64,000 bases of DNA from contig CAWCJS010000004.1 in assembly GCA_963795795.1 (NCBI GenBank), forward strand, positions 124,001-188,000, given 5' to 3'. The notes below the pieces were generated by a model. That model saw only the letters and a list, made by a program, of their open reading frames with translations, did not search any database and was not told where the DNA came from. Of the stretch, positions 56,192 to 64,000 are shown one piece after another; the stretch's first letter is position 1; each line of letters starts with the position of its first letter. Both the position numbers and the translations under genes were made by a program. The DNA comes from Palsa-504 sp963795795 (lineage in GTDB: Bacteria; Actinomycetota; Actinomycetes; Streptosporangiales; Streptosporangiaceae).

Positions 56192-57139
56192 GTGACCTGC
56201 CACAACTGCCGGATCGAATGTAAGCGCAAGGGACGCGACCGCAAGGGCAACCAGCGGTATCAGTGCCGCCAGTGCTCCAAGACGTTCCTGGAGCCGCGAG
56301 ACAACCACCTGGACGGCATGTACCTGCCGATCGAGAAAGCCGAAATGGTTCTCAAGCTCCTGCTCGAAGGCAACTAGCGTTTCGAGCGTGGAGCGCATCA
56401 CTGGCGTCCACCACAGGACGATTCTGAAGCTCCTGGTGCTCGCCGGTGAGAAGTGCGAGCGGATCATGGCCGAGAAGATTCGCAACGTTGAAGTGCGCGA
56501 CGTGGAGTGTGATGAGGTATGGTGCTTTCATCGGCAAGAAGGAAAAGCGCGTGCGCCCCGAAGACGATCAGAACCTTGGTGACTGCTACATGTTCGTCGC
56601 CATCGAGCGCCACAGCAAACTGGTGCTGAATATCGCGATGGGCAAGCGCGACCAGGCCACCACGGACATTTTCGTTGAAGGCATCCGTCATGCCACGGCG
56701 CGCAGTCAGTTCCAGATCACGACAGATGGATTCGCTCCGTACCGTTCCGCGATCACCACGACGCTGCATGATCGGCTGACCGGCTTCGCGCAACTCATCA
56801 AGGTCTACCGCGCCGCACAGGAAGGCGAAGCGCCGGTACTCTCCCGCCGAAGTTCCAGCCGTGGAGGTGGTCCCAGTCATGGGCAACCCGATCCCGAACG
56901 CATCTGCACGTCGATCGTCGAACGCCAGAATCTGAGCGTGCGGATGGGAACGCGGCGCTTCACTCGCCTGACGAACGCGTTCAGCAAGAAGTGGGAGAAC
57001 CACTGGGCTGCTGTAGCGTGCTGGTTCGCGTTTTACAACTTCTGCCGCGTCCACAAATCGCTGCGCATGACGCCTGCGATGGCTGCTGGGATCAGCGGAT
57101 CACATTTGGAGCGTGCGGGAATTGCTGGAGATCGCCTGA
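56192..57139 (+). pseudogene. IS1-family transposase (three frameshifts)
   Basis: InsA-like part: MTCHNCRIECKRKGRDRKGN, QRYQCRQCSKTFLEPR (zinc finger) and a helix-turn-helix VERITGVHHRTILKLLVLAG. InsB-like part: DVECDEVW, GKKEKRVRPEDDQNLGD, VAIERHSKLVLNIAMGKRDQ, DGFAPYRSAI and IVERQNLSVRMGTRRFTRLT with the DDE residues, ending DHIWSVRELLEIA. The frame slips by an extra T at ~56375, an extra T at ~56527 and an extra base at ~57092. These are not the -1 site used by IS1, so the gene is either decayed or mis-sequenced. Confidence 0.85.
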
Positions 57140-57182
57140 TCTCGCCCTTGGGCTATAATGCGATAACTGGAGTTCTGAAAAA

Positions 57183-58118
57183 ATGCCCCTATCAGACACG
57201 GAAATCCGCAGGGAGATCGAATCCAAGGAACTGGTGATTGATCCCTTCGATGACAAATATCTAGAGCCAGCCAGCTACGATCTTAGGCCCGGAAAGAGCG
57301 CAGCTACGGTCCAAGATAACGGCAACCCGACAATAGACCTCGAAAAAGTTGGCGTTCTTGTCCTTGCGCCATACTCTCCGGCAGTCGTATCAGCTAGAGA
57401 ACATCTCAAACTGCCCCTGCATCTAGCCGGACGTTTCGGTCTAAAATCTGGGCTTTCGCGTCGCGGCGTCTATGCTTCCGTCGGTCCCCAAGTTGATCCA
57501 GGGTTCGATGGATGGCTTTCGGTTACGCTCTTTAACTTCACCCAAACACCAATCGCGCTTGATTATGCCCAAAGCTTTCTGTCGCTTGAACTCAATCGTC
57601 TTGATCAACCAGCTAGTAGGCCATATAAAGGCGACTATCAAGGGCGACCCGAAGGCTTCACGGCGAAGGAAATCGAGCCAGTCCTTGGGCATAAGGGGCA
57701 TGGCTTGGCTGATGCTGTAGCAGGCTTCAACGAGATACGGCAATCTATCGAAAAGGTAGCTGCTCTATCAGACAAATTCGCTAATTTCCTCTCTGATTAC
57801 GAGCGGCAGAATCGAGATCTTTCCAAGTTCAACCAAACCCTCCTGAAGGACAATCAAGCGCTGGTAAGTGAGATGAGAAAGTTGGTTGAACATATCGTTG
57901 GTGAGCGCAACAATACTGTGGTGCTGCGCACTCTTCCCAAAGAAGAAGCGCGCGAGGAGATCGTGAATCTCTTCAAGTCGGCGACTGGCCCATTATTCTA
58001 CAGCGACATCGCTCAGCGCTTGGGGCTGGACCTCGAACAGGTGCTTGAAATCACGAACGAATTGGAACGTGAAGGAATAGTAGGAGAACTTGGCAATCAT
58101 GGATCAACCAAATCCTAA
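57183..58118 (+). CDS. dCTP-deaminase-fold protein with coiled coil and winged helix
   Basis: 311 residues. Residues 1-~140 are a Dcd/dUTPase-like fold: YLEPASYDLRPGKSA, LKLPLHLAGRFGLKSGLSRR and VGPQVDPGFDGWLSVTLFNF. Where dCTP deaminases have a catalytic Glu ('..VLEFYN'), this has Thr (SVTLFN), so deamination is doubtful. Residues ~180-240 are coiled coil (NRDLSKFNQTLLKDNQALVS), and 255-300 a winged helix-turn-helix (GPLFYSDIAQRLGLDLEQVL). A nucleotide-sensing regulator or defence protein is possible. TATAAT (57153-57158) and GGAG lie upstream. Intact, unlike the adjacent transposase. Confidence 0.72.
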   Translation: MPLSDTEIRREIESKELVIDPFDDKYLEPASYDLRPGKSAATVQDNGNPTIDLEKVGVLVLAPYSPAVVSAREHLKLPLHLAGRFGLKSGLSRRGVYASVGPQVDPGFDGWLSVTLFNFTQTPIALDYAQSFLSLELNRLDQPASRPYKGDYQGRPEGFTAKEIEPVLGHKGHGLADAVAGFNEIRQSIEKVAALSDKFANFLSDYERQNRDLSKFNQTLLKDNQALVSEMRKLVEHIVGERNNTVVLRTLPKEEAREEIVNLFKSATGPLFYSDIAQRLGLDLEQVLEITNELEREGIVGELGNHGSTKS

Positions 58119-58344
58119 AGCATCAGCGGCAAGCGTAGCTTACACGGTCGGCGCTGCCATACGCGGAGAGAAGATCGCTGCGCAGTTTCGTAAGATGAGC
58201 AAGATCACGATCACGCGCGGCTCTTCAACCCACAACATACAGCGCTCAACGCTCGAAGGCTCCGTACTTTGCGTCATTGATCGGCCCCTGAACTACCTTC
58301 GAGACCTCCCTAAGAAGCCAAGCCAAGGCGCGACCAATAGCTAG
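58099..58344 (+). CDS. Small cargo protein of unknown function
   Basis: 81 residues, MDQPNPKASAASVAYTVGAA then RGEKIAAQFRKMSKITITRG. Overlaps the end of the dCTP-deaminase-like gene by 20 bases, with GGAG 11 bases before its ATG, so it is coupled to it. Its stop codon is inside the right terminal repeat. I do not recognise it; pairing suggests a joint function. Confidence 0.55.
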   Translation: MDQPNPKASAASVAYTVGAAIRGEKIAAQFRKMSKITITRGSSTHNIQRSTLEGSVLCVIDRPLNYLRDLPKKPSQGATNS

Positions 58345-58366
58345 GGACACACAATTAGCGCACTAC
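58341..58366 (-). repeat. Right terminal inverted repeat
   Basis: CTAGGGACACACAATTAGCG then CACTAC; inverse of the left end at 24 of 26 positions. Its CTAG contains the stop codon of the last small ORF. Confidence 0.88.
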
Positions 58367-58376
58367 CGACGGTGGG

Positions 58377-58676
58377 GTGAGGCAGTCGGGTAAAGGCGAA
58401 AGGGCGGACGGCCCGAAAATCGATGCCGGCTACACTGCAAAATACGACGGCAAGGAGGTTGCCACGACAGGCACAGGCCCGGCGTATGACACCATCGCCA
58501 TCAAGCAGGCCAACGCCAAGACGGTTACCGAGGAGCGCTCGAAGAAGGGCGGCAAGTACCATGGCACCGTCCGAACCGTGGTTTCGAAGGACGGCAAAAC
58601 GATGACTACGACCCAGAAAGGAACCGGCGCTGATGGCAACGCTTTCACATCAGTAGCCGTCTTCGAAAAACAGTAG
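58377..58676 (+). pseudogene. Small secreted protein, 3' half, after insertion
   Basis: Continues the gene at 54470: GKGERADGPKIDAGYTAKYD, EVATTGTGPAYDTIAIKQAN and TVVSKDGKTMTTTQKGTGAD, ending VAVFEKQ. The 'AKYDGK...SKDGKTMTTT' pattern is that of the acidobacterial LGTWKLN family. In frame with the 5' half once the element and one target copy are removed. Confidence 0.82.
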
Positions 58677-58755
58677 GTTGTGCGCATCGGGAGTCGATGC
58701 GTTTCGACCCTTTGGCAATCGCTTTAATGGAACGTTTCCTAAAGGGCACGGTGGC

Positions 58756-58826
58756 CTGACAAGAAAGTAGGGGACGGATGGGCCGTCATCCAGACTTGGG
58801 CGCTCCTGATCGGCTAAACTTAGTTC
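58756..58826 (+). repeat. Intergenic repeat copy B
   Basis: AAGTAGGGGACGGATGGGCC, GTCATCCAG and TGATCGGCTAAACTTAG match copies A and C at the core but the 5' part has diverged. It lies upstream of the radical SAM gene. Confidence 0.6.
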
Positions 58827-58902
58827 TGTCACCCAGATGCCATCCCTCTCACGGCTCCTTTAACTCGTGCAGGGCAAAAAGTAAGGAGTTAGAATTTCAT
58901 CG

Positions 58903-60445
58903 ATGCGCGTCCACCTGGTTAATCCCAGCGATGCCTCGTTCGGGATCGGGGTGATTACCCCGCGTTGGTTGTACGTACTTGCCGCCGCAACTCCGGCCGG
59001 CCACGGCGATCCTATCATCACTGACGAGACGCTCGAACAGATTCAGCCCGAGCTCATACAGCCCGGCGACATCGTTGGCATTGGCATCCATACCGGCAAT
59101 GCTCTGCGAGGCATGGAGGTCGGACGCATGGCGCGCGAACGCGGAGCCTGGGTCGTGTATGGCGGCATCCATGCAACCCTGTATCCGGAAGAGGCCTTCG
59201 AGCTTGGCGGCGCTCACGTCGTAGTCAAAGGAGACGGAGATGTCGTTTGGGCGAAGGTGATCGCCGATCTGGCGCGAGGGCACGGCCCAGGCGATTTATG
59301 ACGGCGGGCGTGTTTCGGGAGAGCAGTTCCTGCCCGCGCGCTGGGATCTCGCCCCGCGCGATCGTTACATGTGGGCTTCGGTGCAAACCGTGCGCGGTTG
59401 CCCCAAACATTGTTCGTTCTGTTCGGTGTGGCGTACCGACGGACAGAAGCCGCGGCAGCGCGCGTCCGACGTCGTGATCGAAGAGATCGTGCAATTGCGG
59501 CGCCTCGGGTTTCGCTTCATCGCGCTGGCCGACGATAACTTCTATCCCGTCACCCTGACCGACATTCAACTCGCCGAAAAGCAAGGCAACGCGCATCGCG
59601 TCGCGGAACTGCAAGCGATGCGCGCGGAGCGGTTCGAGTTGATGGAGAAGCTGGCGAAGCTTCCCTCCGACATGGTCTTCTTCACGCAGATCACGATGGA
59701 GGCCGGTGAAGACACGCAGTTTCTCGACGCGATGCGCAAGGCCCGTATCAAGGGCGCGCTCGTCGGAGTGGAATCCGTCACCGCGGAAGGGCTGAAGTCC
59801 GTCTTCAAGGAGTTCAACTCGGCCGGCGCCGATTTGGCCACGCGGCTCAGCACATTCAAGGAGCATGGCGTGCACGTGCTCGGATCATTCATCTTCGGGC
59901 TTCCCTCGGACCGCCCGGACACCTTCGCGGCGACCACCGCCCTGGCCAAACAGGCAGGCCTGACCTTCGCTCAGTTCGTGATGATGACTCCTTTTCCCGG
60001 CACCGTGGACTTCGATCGATGGGAGAAGAGCATGAACGGCAACGTTCCTCGCGTGGACGGCGTTCCGATCACGCGCTATTGGCTGATTCCCGCCAGCGTG
60101 CGGCCGAAGATGTTCACTCCGCACGAGACCATGACGACGGAGGAGATCCGCGAGCGGACGCAGGGGGTCTGGGACAGCTTTTACAGCCTGCGGGAGATTT
60201 GGAGCCGGTCGAAGTGCGTGCCCACGCTGCGCGGCCGGCTGGCGTTCCTGTTCATCTCCAAGTTGTATCGCCAGATGTACGCGAACACGGGCATTTCGAC
60301 CGATAGCGCCCGGCGGCAGAAGGCGACGCGGGTGGCGCGCTGGCTGGCGGTGCCGTGCCGGAAGTTATTCGAAGCGAAGCCGATGCCGGAGCTCGAAGTG
60401 CCGGCCTTGCGGAGGTCTTCGGGGTTGACTTCGATTACGTATTGA
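58903..60445 (+). CDS. B12-binding-domain radical SAM protein (one frameshift)
   Basis: N-terminal cobalamin-binding-like Rossmann domain (MRVHLVNPSDASFGIGVITP; GDIVGIGIHTGNALRGMEVG), radical SAM motif RGCPKHCSFCSVWRTDG (CxxxCxxC), VGVESVTAEGLKSVFKEFNS and FGLPSDRPDTFAATTALAKQ. The frame slips near 59279 (GAGGGCACG, one G too many); corrected, ADLARG joins TAQAIYDGGRVSGEQFLPAR. About 513 residues. Family members methylate unactivated carbons or cyclise; the substrate is not evident. No Shine-Dalgarno stronger than AAGGAG is seen. Confidence 0.82.
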
Positions 60446-60493
60446 GACGCTGCGAGCGGACTCTGGAGGTTCGTGTAGGCAGGAGCAGGAACT

Positions 60494-61543
60494 GTGTCGG
60501 GAACCAACCATTCCGAAATCCAGGCTCTAATCGAGGTTTCCGCGCGCTTGGGCCGCGATCCGCTGCTCGTGCAGGCCGGCTCCGGGAACACTTCAGTGAA
60601 AATCGATGGCGTTCTATGGATCAAGGCCTCTGGCAAGTGGCTAGCGCATGCCGCCCAGGAAGAGTTCCTTGTCCCGGTTGATTTGGTTGAAATAAAATCC
60701 TGCATCCAGCGCAAGACGGATTTCGTCGCGCAGTATGCGAGTCCATCGGGGCACAGGCTGGTACCCTCGATCGAGACAGCCATGCACGCCGTCGTGCCGC
60801 GGTCGGCGACCATCCACGTTCATTCCGTAAACACGATTGCTTGGGCGGTACGGGAGGATGGACCTGCGCATTTGGCGGATCGGCTTGCGGGCCTGCGCTG
60901 GCAGTGGATTCCGTACGTGGGTTCAGGACTGCCGCTCGCTCGAGAGGTCGAGAAGACTTTCTCCAATTCACCCGAGACCGAGATTCTCGTATTGGGTAAT
61001 CATGGCTTGGTGGTGTGCGGCGAAGATGCCAGGACCGCTGAACAATTGCTGTTTCAGGTAGAGAAACGTCTTGCAATTGAACCCCGGCGGACGCCTGAGC
61101 CCGACCGCGCTCTGCTGCAACGCATAGCCCGCGGATCAGAATGGTGTTTGCCGGATCTTGATGCCGTGCACGCTCTGTCGACGGACGCGATCTCCCGAAC
61201 GATTCTCGTCGAGGGGATTCTGTATCCTTGCCAGGCAATCTTCTTGGGACCGAGCACCCCTGTATTGGTCTCCTCGTTGCCGGTGTCCGACGCCATCGAG
61301 CGACATGAGTGTTGTAACGGCGCTCGCCCCCGCTTCTTTCTCGTGGAAGGAAGTGGCGTAATCGTGAGCGAAACCATGACCCGTGCCGAGCGTGAAATGC
61401 TCCTCGGGCTGGCGGAAGTCGTGCGACGGATCGATGTGGAAGCGAACATCCGTTATTTGACTCAGGCCGAGTTGACTAGCGTTCTGAATGCAGAGGGGTA
61501 TCGATACCGGGGGCTCGTTGAGAATAGCGAATGCGCCACATAG
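60494..61543 (+). CDS. Class II aldolase/adducin-family protein
   Basis: 349 residues, GTG start (SGTNHSEIQALIEVSARLGR). VQAGSGNTSVKIDGVLWIKA is the phosphate-binding start of class II aldolases; the zinc ligands appear in TIHVHSVNTIAW (His-x-His) and a later His in LVLGNHGLVVCGEDARTAEQ. The C-terminal ~150 residues (PVLVSSLPVSDAIERHECCN; LVEGSGVIVSETMTRAERE) form a second domain as in L-fuculose/rhamnulose-type or multi-domain versions. Starts 48 bases after the radical SAM gene, so possibly co-transcribed. Confidence 0.82.
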   Translation: MSGTNHSEIQALIEVSARLGRDPLLVQAGSGNTSVKIDGVLWIKASGKWLAHAAQEEFLVPVDLVEIKSCIQRKTDFVAQYASPSGHRLVPSIETAMHAVVPRSATIHVHSVNTIAWAVREDGPAHLADRLAGLRWQWIPYVGSGLPLAREVEKTFSNSPETEILVLGNHGLVVCGEDARTAEQLLFQVEKRLAIEPRRTPEPDRALLQRIARGSEWCLPDLDAVHALSTDAISRTILVEGILYPCQAIFLGPSTPVLVSSLPVSDAIERHECCNGARPRFFLVEGSGVIVSETMTRAEREMLLGLAEVVRRIDVEANIRYLTQAELTSVLNAEGYRYRGLVENSECAT

Positions 61544-61687
61544 AAAGCTGCCGCTAGCGCCTGGCACATTCCGAGCGAGTAGTCGCTATTCGGAACCGAT
61601 CCTGCAACGGCGTTCTCGGAGCTGACCGCGCCCCACCCAGCAGATGGTTATATACTTAACTGCAGACCGGGGCGGAGGGAGTGTATA

Positions 61688-61861
61688 AACCTCTATGAAG
61701 TCACCCTACACAATACCGAGAGCGTCTATCTGCTAGCGCCCACAAAATACCGCGCGCTGGAACTCGTGGGAGATTACTTTGCCGTCGCCGGTTACCCGAA
61801 CATGGTGCAGTCAGGCAACATGGTGGTGGATCTTCGACTCAACGCCAAACCCCGAATTTGA
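61688..61861 (+). CDS. Possible small acidobacterial protein without clear start
   Basis: A frame reading NLYEVTLHNTESVYLLAPTK, then YRALELVGDYFAVAGYPNMV and QSGNMVVDLRLNAKPRI ends at 61861 inside repeat copy C. It looks protein-like, but no start codon fits; GGAGGGA upstream of a GTG at 61681 suggests a one-base error near the start. The rest of the gap 61544-61937 shows only repeat copy C. Confidence 0.4.
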   Translation, partial: NLYEVTLHNTESVYLLAPTKYRALELVGDYFAVAGYPNMVQSGNMVVDLRLNAKPRI

Positions 61862-61927
61862 AAAAGTAGTGTACGAATGGGCCGTAAACCAGGCACTATT
61901 TACTTCGTGATCGATTAAACTAAGCTG
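61847..61927 (+). repeat. Intergenic repeat copy C
   Basis: AAACCCCGAATTTGAAAAAG, GAATGGGCCGTAAACCAGGC and GATCGATTAAACTAAGCTGA. Closest to copy A. Ends about 10 bases before the kinase ATG. Confidence 0.7.
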
Positions 61928-61937
61928 AGCCTCCCGT

Positions 61938-62850
61938 ATGCCGCTGTCACCAGGCGACAGACTTGGCCCTTACGAAATCCTCGCGCCCATCGGCGCGGGC
62001 GGCATGGGCGAGGTGTATAACGCGCGCGACACGCGGCTCGATCGCATGGTCGCCATCAAAGTTTCGCAGGAGCAGTTCTCCGAGCGCTTCGAGCAGCGAG
62101 GCCCGAGCGGTGGCGGCCTTGAACCATCCCCACATCTGCCAGCTCTACGACGTCGGACCTAATTATCTGGTGATGGAGTTCGTCGAGGGCGCGCCGCTGA
62201 AAGGTCCTCTGCCGCTCGAGAAGACGGTCGAATACGCGGCGCAAATTCTGGATGCTCTCGATGCGGCGCATCAGAAAGGCATCACTCATCGGGATCTGAA
62301 GCCCGCCAACATACTGGTTACCAAGCAAGGGATCAAGCTGCTGGACTTCGGTCTGGCGAAGCAGGCGGTTCGCCTAAGCGAGGACGACGCCACCCAGGCG
62401 CTCACGGACCAAGGGCAGATCGTGGGCACATTGCAGTACATGTCGCCGGAGCAGTTGCAGGGCAAGGAGGCCGACGCGCGCAGCGACCTGTTCAGCTTCG
62501 GTTGCGTGCTGTACGAACTGCTCACCGGCAAGCGAGCGTTCGACGGAACAAGCGCGGCGAGCGTGATCGCGGCGATTCTGGAGCGGGAGCCCGCGCCGCT
62601 GGAAGTCGCCCACCCGCTCGACCGGGTTGTGAGGCGGTCGCTCGCAAAAGATCCCGACCAACGGTTTCAGACCGCGCGGGATCTCAAAGCCGCGCTCTCG
62701 TGGGCAATGGAGCCGGTGCCTGTGCTGGGAGGGAATCCACGGTCAAACAAGATGTGGTGGGGCGTCGCGGCGACCGCCGCCCTGATCGAAGAACGCATCA
62801 CATTTCCGCGCAGCGTGTGCGCGGCCGCGACCAAGCTGGCCGAACGGTGA
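61938..62850 (+). CDS. PknB-like Ser/Thr kinase, truncated after the kinase domain (one frameshift)
   Basis: MPLSPGDRLGPYEILAPIGA then GGMGEVYNARDTRLDRMVAI with ATP Lys in AIKVS; after a shift near 62090, EARAVAALNHPHICQLYDVG, catalytic loop ITHRDLKPANILV, IKLLDFGLAK, GTLQYMSPEQLQGKEADARS and SFGCVLYELLTGKRAFDG. All catalytic residues are present. The family usually continues through a membrane span into a large beta-propeller or TPR sensor; here only the start of the span (NKMWWGVAATAAL) remains before an unrelated 20-residue end. The sensor domain is lost or shifted out of frame. Confidence 0.85.
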
Positions 62851-63143
62851 AATCCGATCGGGATCGAGAAACGTCAGAGCAGCGAAGGCTTTCACATTGA
62901 AGTCGATCCAATTGCAGTTTTTCGGTGTCTATTGCAGCGTCAAGCTCCAGGGATCGCCGAATGGGCCCCCTGCATTTGGCAGAGCGCGAGTCTCGCGCGA
63001 CTCTCTGGGCCTGCTCTGGCGACAAATTAGTTGTGTCGAGAGTAAACAAGCATAGAATTATGAAGGATATGATTATGATGATGCGCAGGGCAGAAATCCA
63101 AATCGAAAAATTCCGCTTAAAGGCAACGCACGGAGACCTGGCC
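62851..63143. other. Intergenic region, nothing recognised
   Basis: About 290 bases with an AT-rich stretch (~63030-63115, e.g. TAGAATTATGAAGGATATGA) that may hold the promoter of the Sel1-type gene. No supported reading frame. Confidence 0.4.
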
Positions 63144-64000
63144 ATGACAATTACATGCACCTGTCGATCGGCTCTCGCCGTTCTCTTGTCGTTCTCTCTT
63201 TTTTCCATGACATGCGTGGCGCAGAGCGGTGCGCAGCAGTTTCCGGAGGACCGGCCGGGATTTCCTCAATATCCCACCGCGCAGTCGCGCCCACAGCGTT
63301 CCGCCCAGGATGTTGTCGCAGCCGCAGGCCGCGCCAGTCTTGACTTTCCGCCAGATCGCAATGACTCCGTTGCGCTGCAATGCGACCAGTTGGCGGACCA
63401 CCCTTCGGACCCGCAGCGTATCGGCGATGGCGTCGTCTTCGAAAAGATACAGGTCGATCAAGCGCTCCCCGTTTGCGAGCAGGCTGCCGAGCGCCAACCC
63501 GCGCGGCCGCGCTATCAATATCTTTATGGCCGCGTCCTGGATGCGGCGAAGCGCTATCCCGACGCAGCCGCGCAATACGCCGCGGCGGACCAGGCTGGTT
63601 ACGGCTTCGCTTCCTTCGGCCTGGCAGTGCTTTATACGATGGGTCAGGCGTGCCGAAAGACCTGGAACAAGCCCTGCGCCTCTATTTCCGCGCCGGCAAC
63701 GCCGGCATTGCCGATGCCTTTGACCGAAGGTGGAGAGCTCTATCTCGAGGAGAATCCGCCGAATTACGTCGAAGCGAAGTCCTGGTTCGAACACGCCGTG
63801 CAGGGCGGCTCGGCTGACGGCTTCGACGATCTGGGATGGCTCTACGAATCGGGAAGTGGCGTCAACAAAGACGCAGCCATAGCCTTGAGTCTCTTTAACG
63901 AGGCCGCCAAGCGCGGCAGCGCTGAAGGCATGTATCGACGTCGGCGTTGGTCTATTACTACGGTCTCGGCGTGCAGAAGGATCGCTCGCACGCTTGCCAG
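63144..64000 (+). CDS. Secreted Sel1/TPR-repeat protein (partial, frameshifts)
   Basis: ATG 63144 with a signal peptide (SALAVLLSFSLFSMTCVAQS). YLYGRVLDAAKRYPDAAAQY is TPR-like; then Sel1 units: SFGLAVLYTMGQGVPKDLEQ (after correcting a base near 63650), YVEAKSWFEHAVQGGSADGF with DDLGWLYESGSGVNKDAAIA (after a second shift near 63720), and GVYYYGLGVQKDRSHACQ-like sequence to the edge after a third shift near 63945. Sel1 proteins scaffold envelope or signalling complexes. Continues beyond the window. Confidence 0.7.
   Translation, partial: MTITCTCRSALAVLLSFSLFSMTCVAQSGAQQFPEDRPGFPQYPTAQSRPQRSAQDVVAAAGRASLDFPPDRNDSVALQCDQLADHPSDPQRIGDGVVFEKIQVDQALPVCEQAAERQPARPRYQYLYGRVLDAAKRYPDAAAQYAAADQAGYGFASFGLAVLYTMGQACRKTWNKPCASISAPATPALPMPLTEGGELYLEENPPNYVEAKSWFEHAVQGGSADGFDDLGWLYESGSGVNKDAAIALSLFNEAAKRGSAEGMYRRRRWSITTVSACRRIARTLA

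Larger units (their letters stand above)
54641..58366. mobile_element. Composite IS1-family element with cargo genes
   Basis: 3,726 bp bounded by 26-bp inverted ends that match at 24 positions; the outer 12 bases are GTAGTGCGCTAA on both sides. CGACGGTGGG is duplicated at 54631-54640 and 58367-58376 (up to 12 bases if the ambiguous edge C and G are counted). Inside: DUF3800 gene and a small basic-protein gene leftward; transposase, dCTP-deaminase-like gene and a small ORF rightward. Excision restores the host ORF. The transposase is IS1-like, and 10-bp duplications fit that family, but carriage of extra genes between single ends is unusual. Confidence 0.87.

Noticed and set aside
56375..56377. 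Programmed IS1 frameshift between insA and insB
   Set aside because: The slip is +1 with an inserted T making TAG, not the -1 A-rich site of IS1, and two further shifts follow.
62798..63208. Minus-strand frame with an Ile-rich hydrophobic stretch
   Set aside because: The hydrophobic run comes from AT-rich DNA; the rest overlaps the kinase and Sel1 gene and looks non-coding.
54016..64000. Horizontal transfer of a 10-kb acidobacterial island into the actinomycete
   Set aside because: No return to actinobacterial sequence, no mobility feature at the join, and genes cut on both sides; a chimeric contig is simpler.

Overview
The window joins two unrelated genomes. Positions 1 to about 54,010 are very GC-rich DNA from a soil-type actinomycete. 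This is supported by GTG starts, ATGA-type overlaps, LuxR/NarL two-component genes, an Eis-like acetyltransferase, a SpoIIE-type phosphatase, a hopanoid operon and many secreted Thr/Ala/Ser-rich proteins. From about 54,016 to the end the base composition drops and the genes look acidobacterial (Solibacter/Bryobacter type): a PknB-like kinase opening with GDRLGPYEILAPIGAGGMGE, a small Cys/His protein and Sel1-repeat proteins. The change falls inside two truncated, head-to-tail fused reading frames, so I read it as a chimeric assembly join. Both halves carry many one-base frameshifts, mostly in homopolymers, inside otherwise well-conserved genes. This suggests an uncorrected long-read or metagenomic source, so most 'broken' genes here are probably intact in the organism.

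Actinobacterial part. 0-15 kb is ordinary accessory chromosome: CHAD protein fragment, ribokinase, LysR and TetR regulators with visible operator palindromes, a class I amidotransferase, a CPBP protease, a two-component system facing a hydrolase/acyltransferase pair, Lrp, two transporters, RidA and a RIO-type kinase. 16-39 kb is a cell-surface region. It holds two paralogous secreted Thr-Ala-repeat proteins ending in NL(S/P)VTG, a GT87-like glycosyltransferase, an L,D-transpeptidase, and a long minus-strand Pst-type ABC locus. In transcription order that locus is pstC, pstA, a membrane-anchored PstS, a giant anchored binding-like protein, a second secreted binding protein, an Ig/WxL-like protein, a WxL-type peptidoglycan-binding protein, a sortase-fold protein lacking its catalytic residues, and pstB. 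On the other strand follow a lytic transglycosylase and two surface proteins. I infer that this is an ABC uptake or sensing apparatus built into the wall; it is the most interesting system in the window.

39-48 kb is a complete minus-strand hopanoid operon: hpnC, hpnD, hpnE, polyprenyl synthase, squalene-hopene cyclase, an hpnG-ispH fusion and hpnH. It covers farnesyl diphosphate to adenosylhopane and is tightly overlapped. 48-54 kb carries a secreted phosphoesterase-like protein, a PP2C phosphatase, an Eis-like acetyltransferase and an MFS transporter cut by the junction.

Acidobacterial part. A small secreted-protein gene is split by a 3.7-kb insertion (54,641-58,366) with 26-bp inverted ends and a 10-bp target duplication. 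The insertion carries a frameshifted IS1-family transposase plus cargo: a DUF3800 protein, a small KGG-type protein, a dCTP-deaminase-fold protein with coiled-coil and winged-helix tail, and a small ORF. Downstream are a B12-binding radical SAM protein, a class II aldolase, a truncated Ser/Thr kinase and a partial Sel1 protein. Three diverged copies of an ~80-bp intergenic repeat precede genes in this part.
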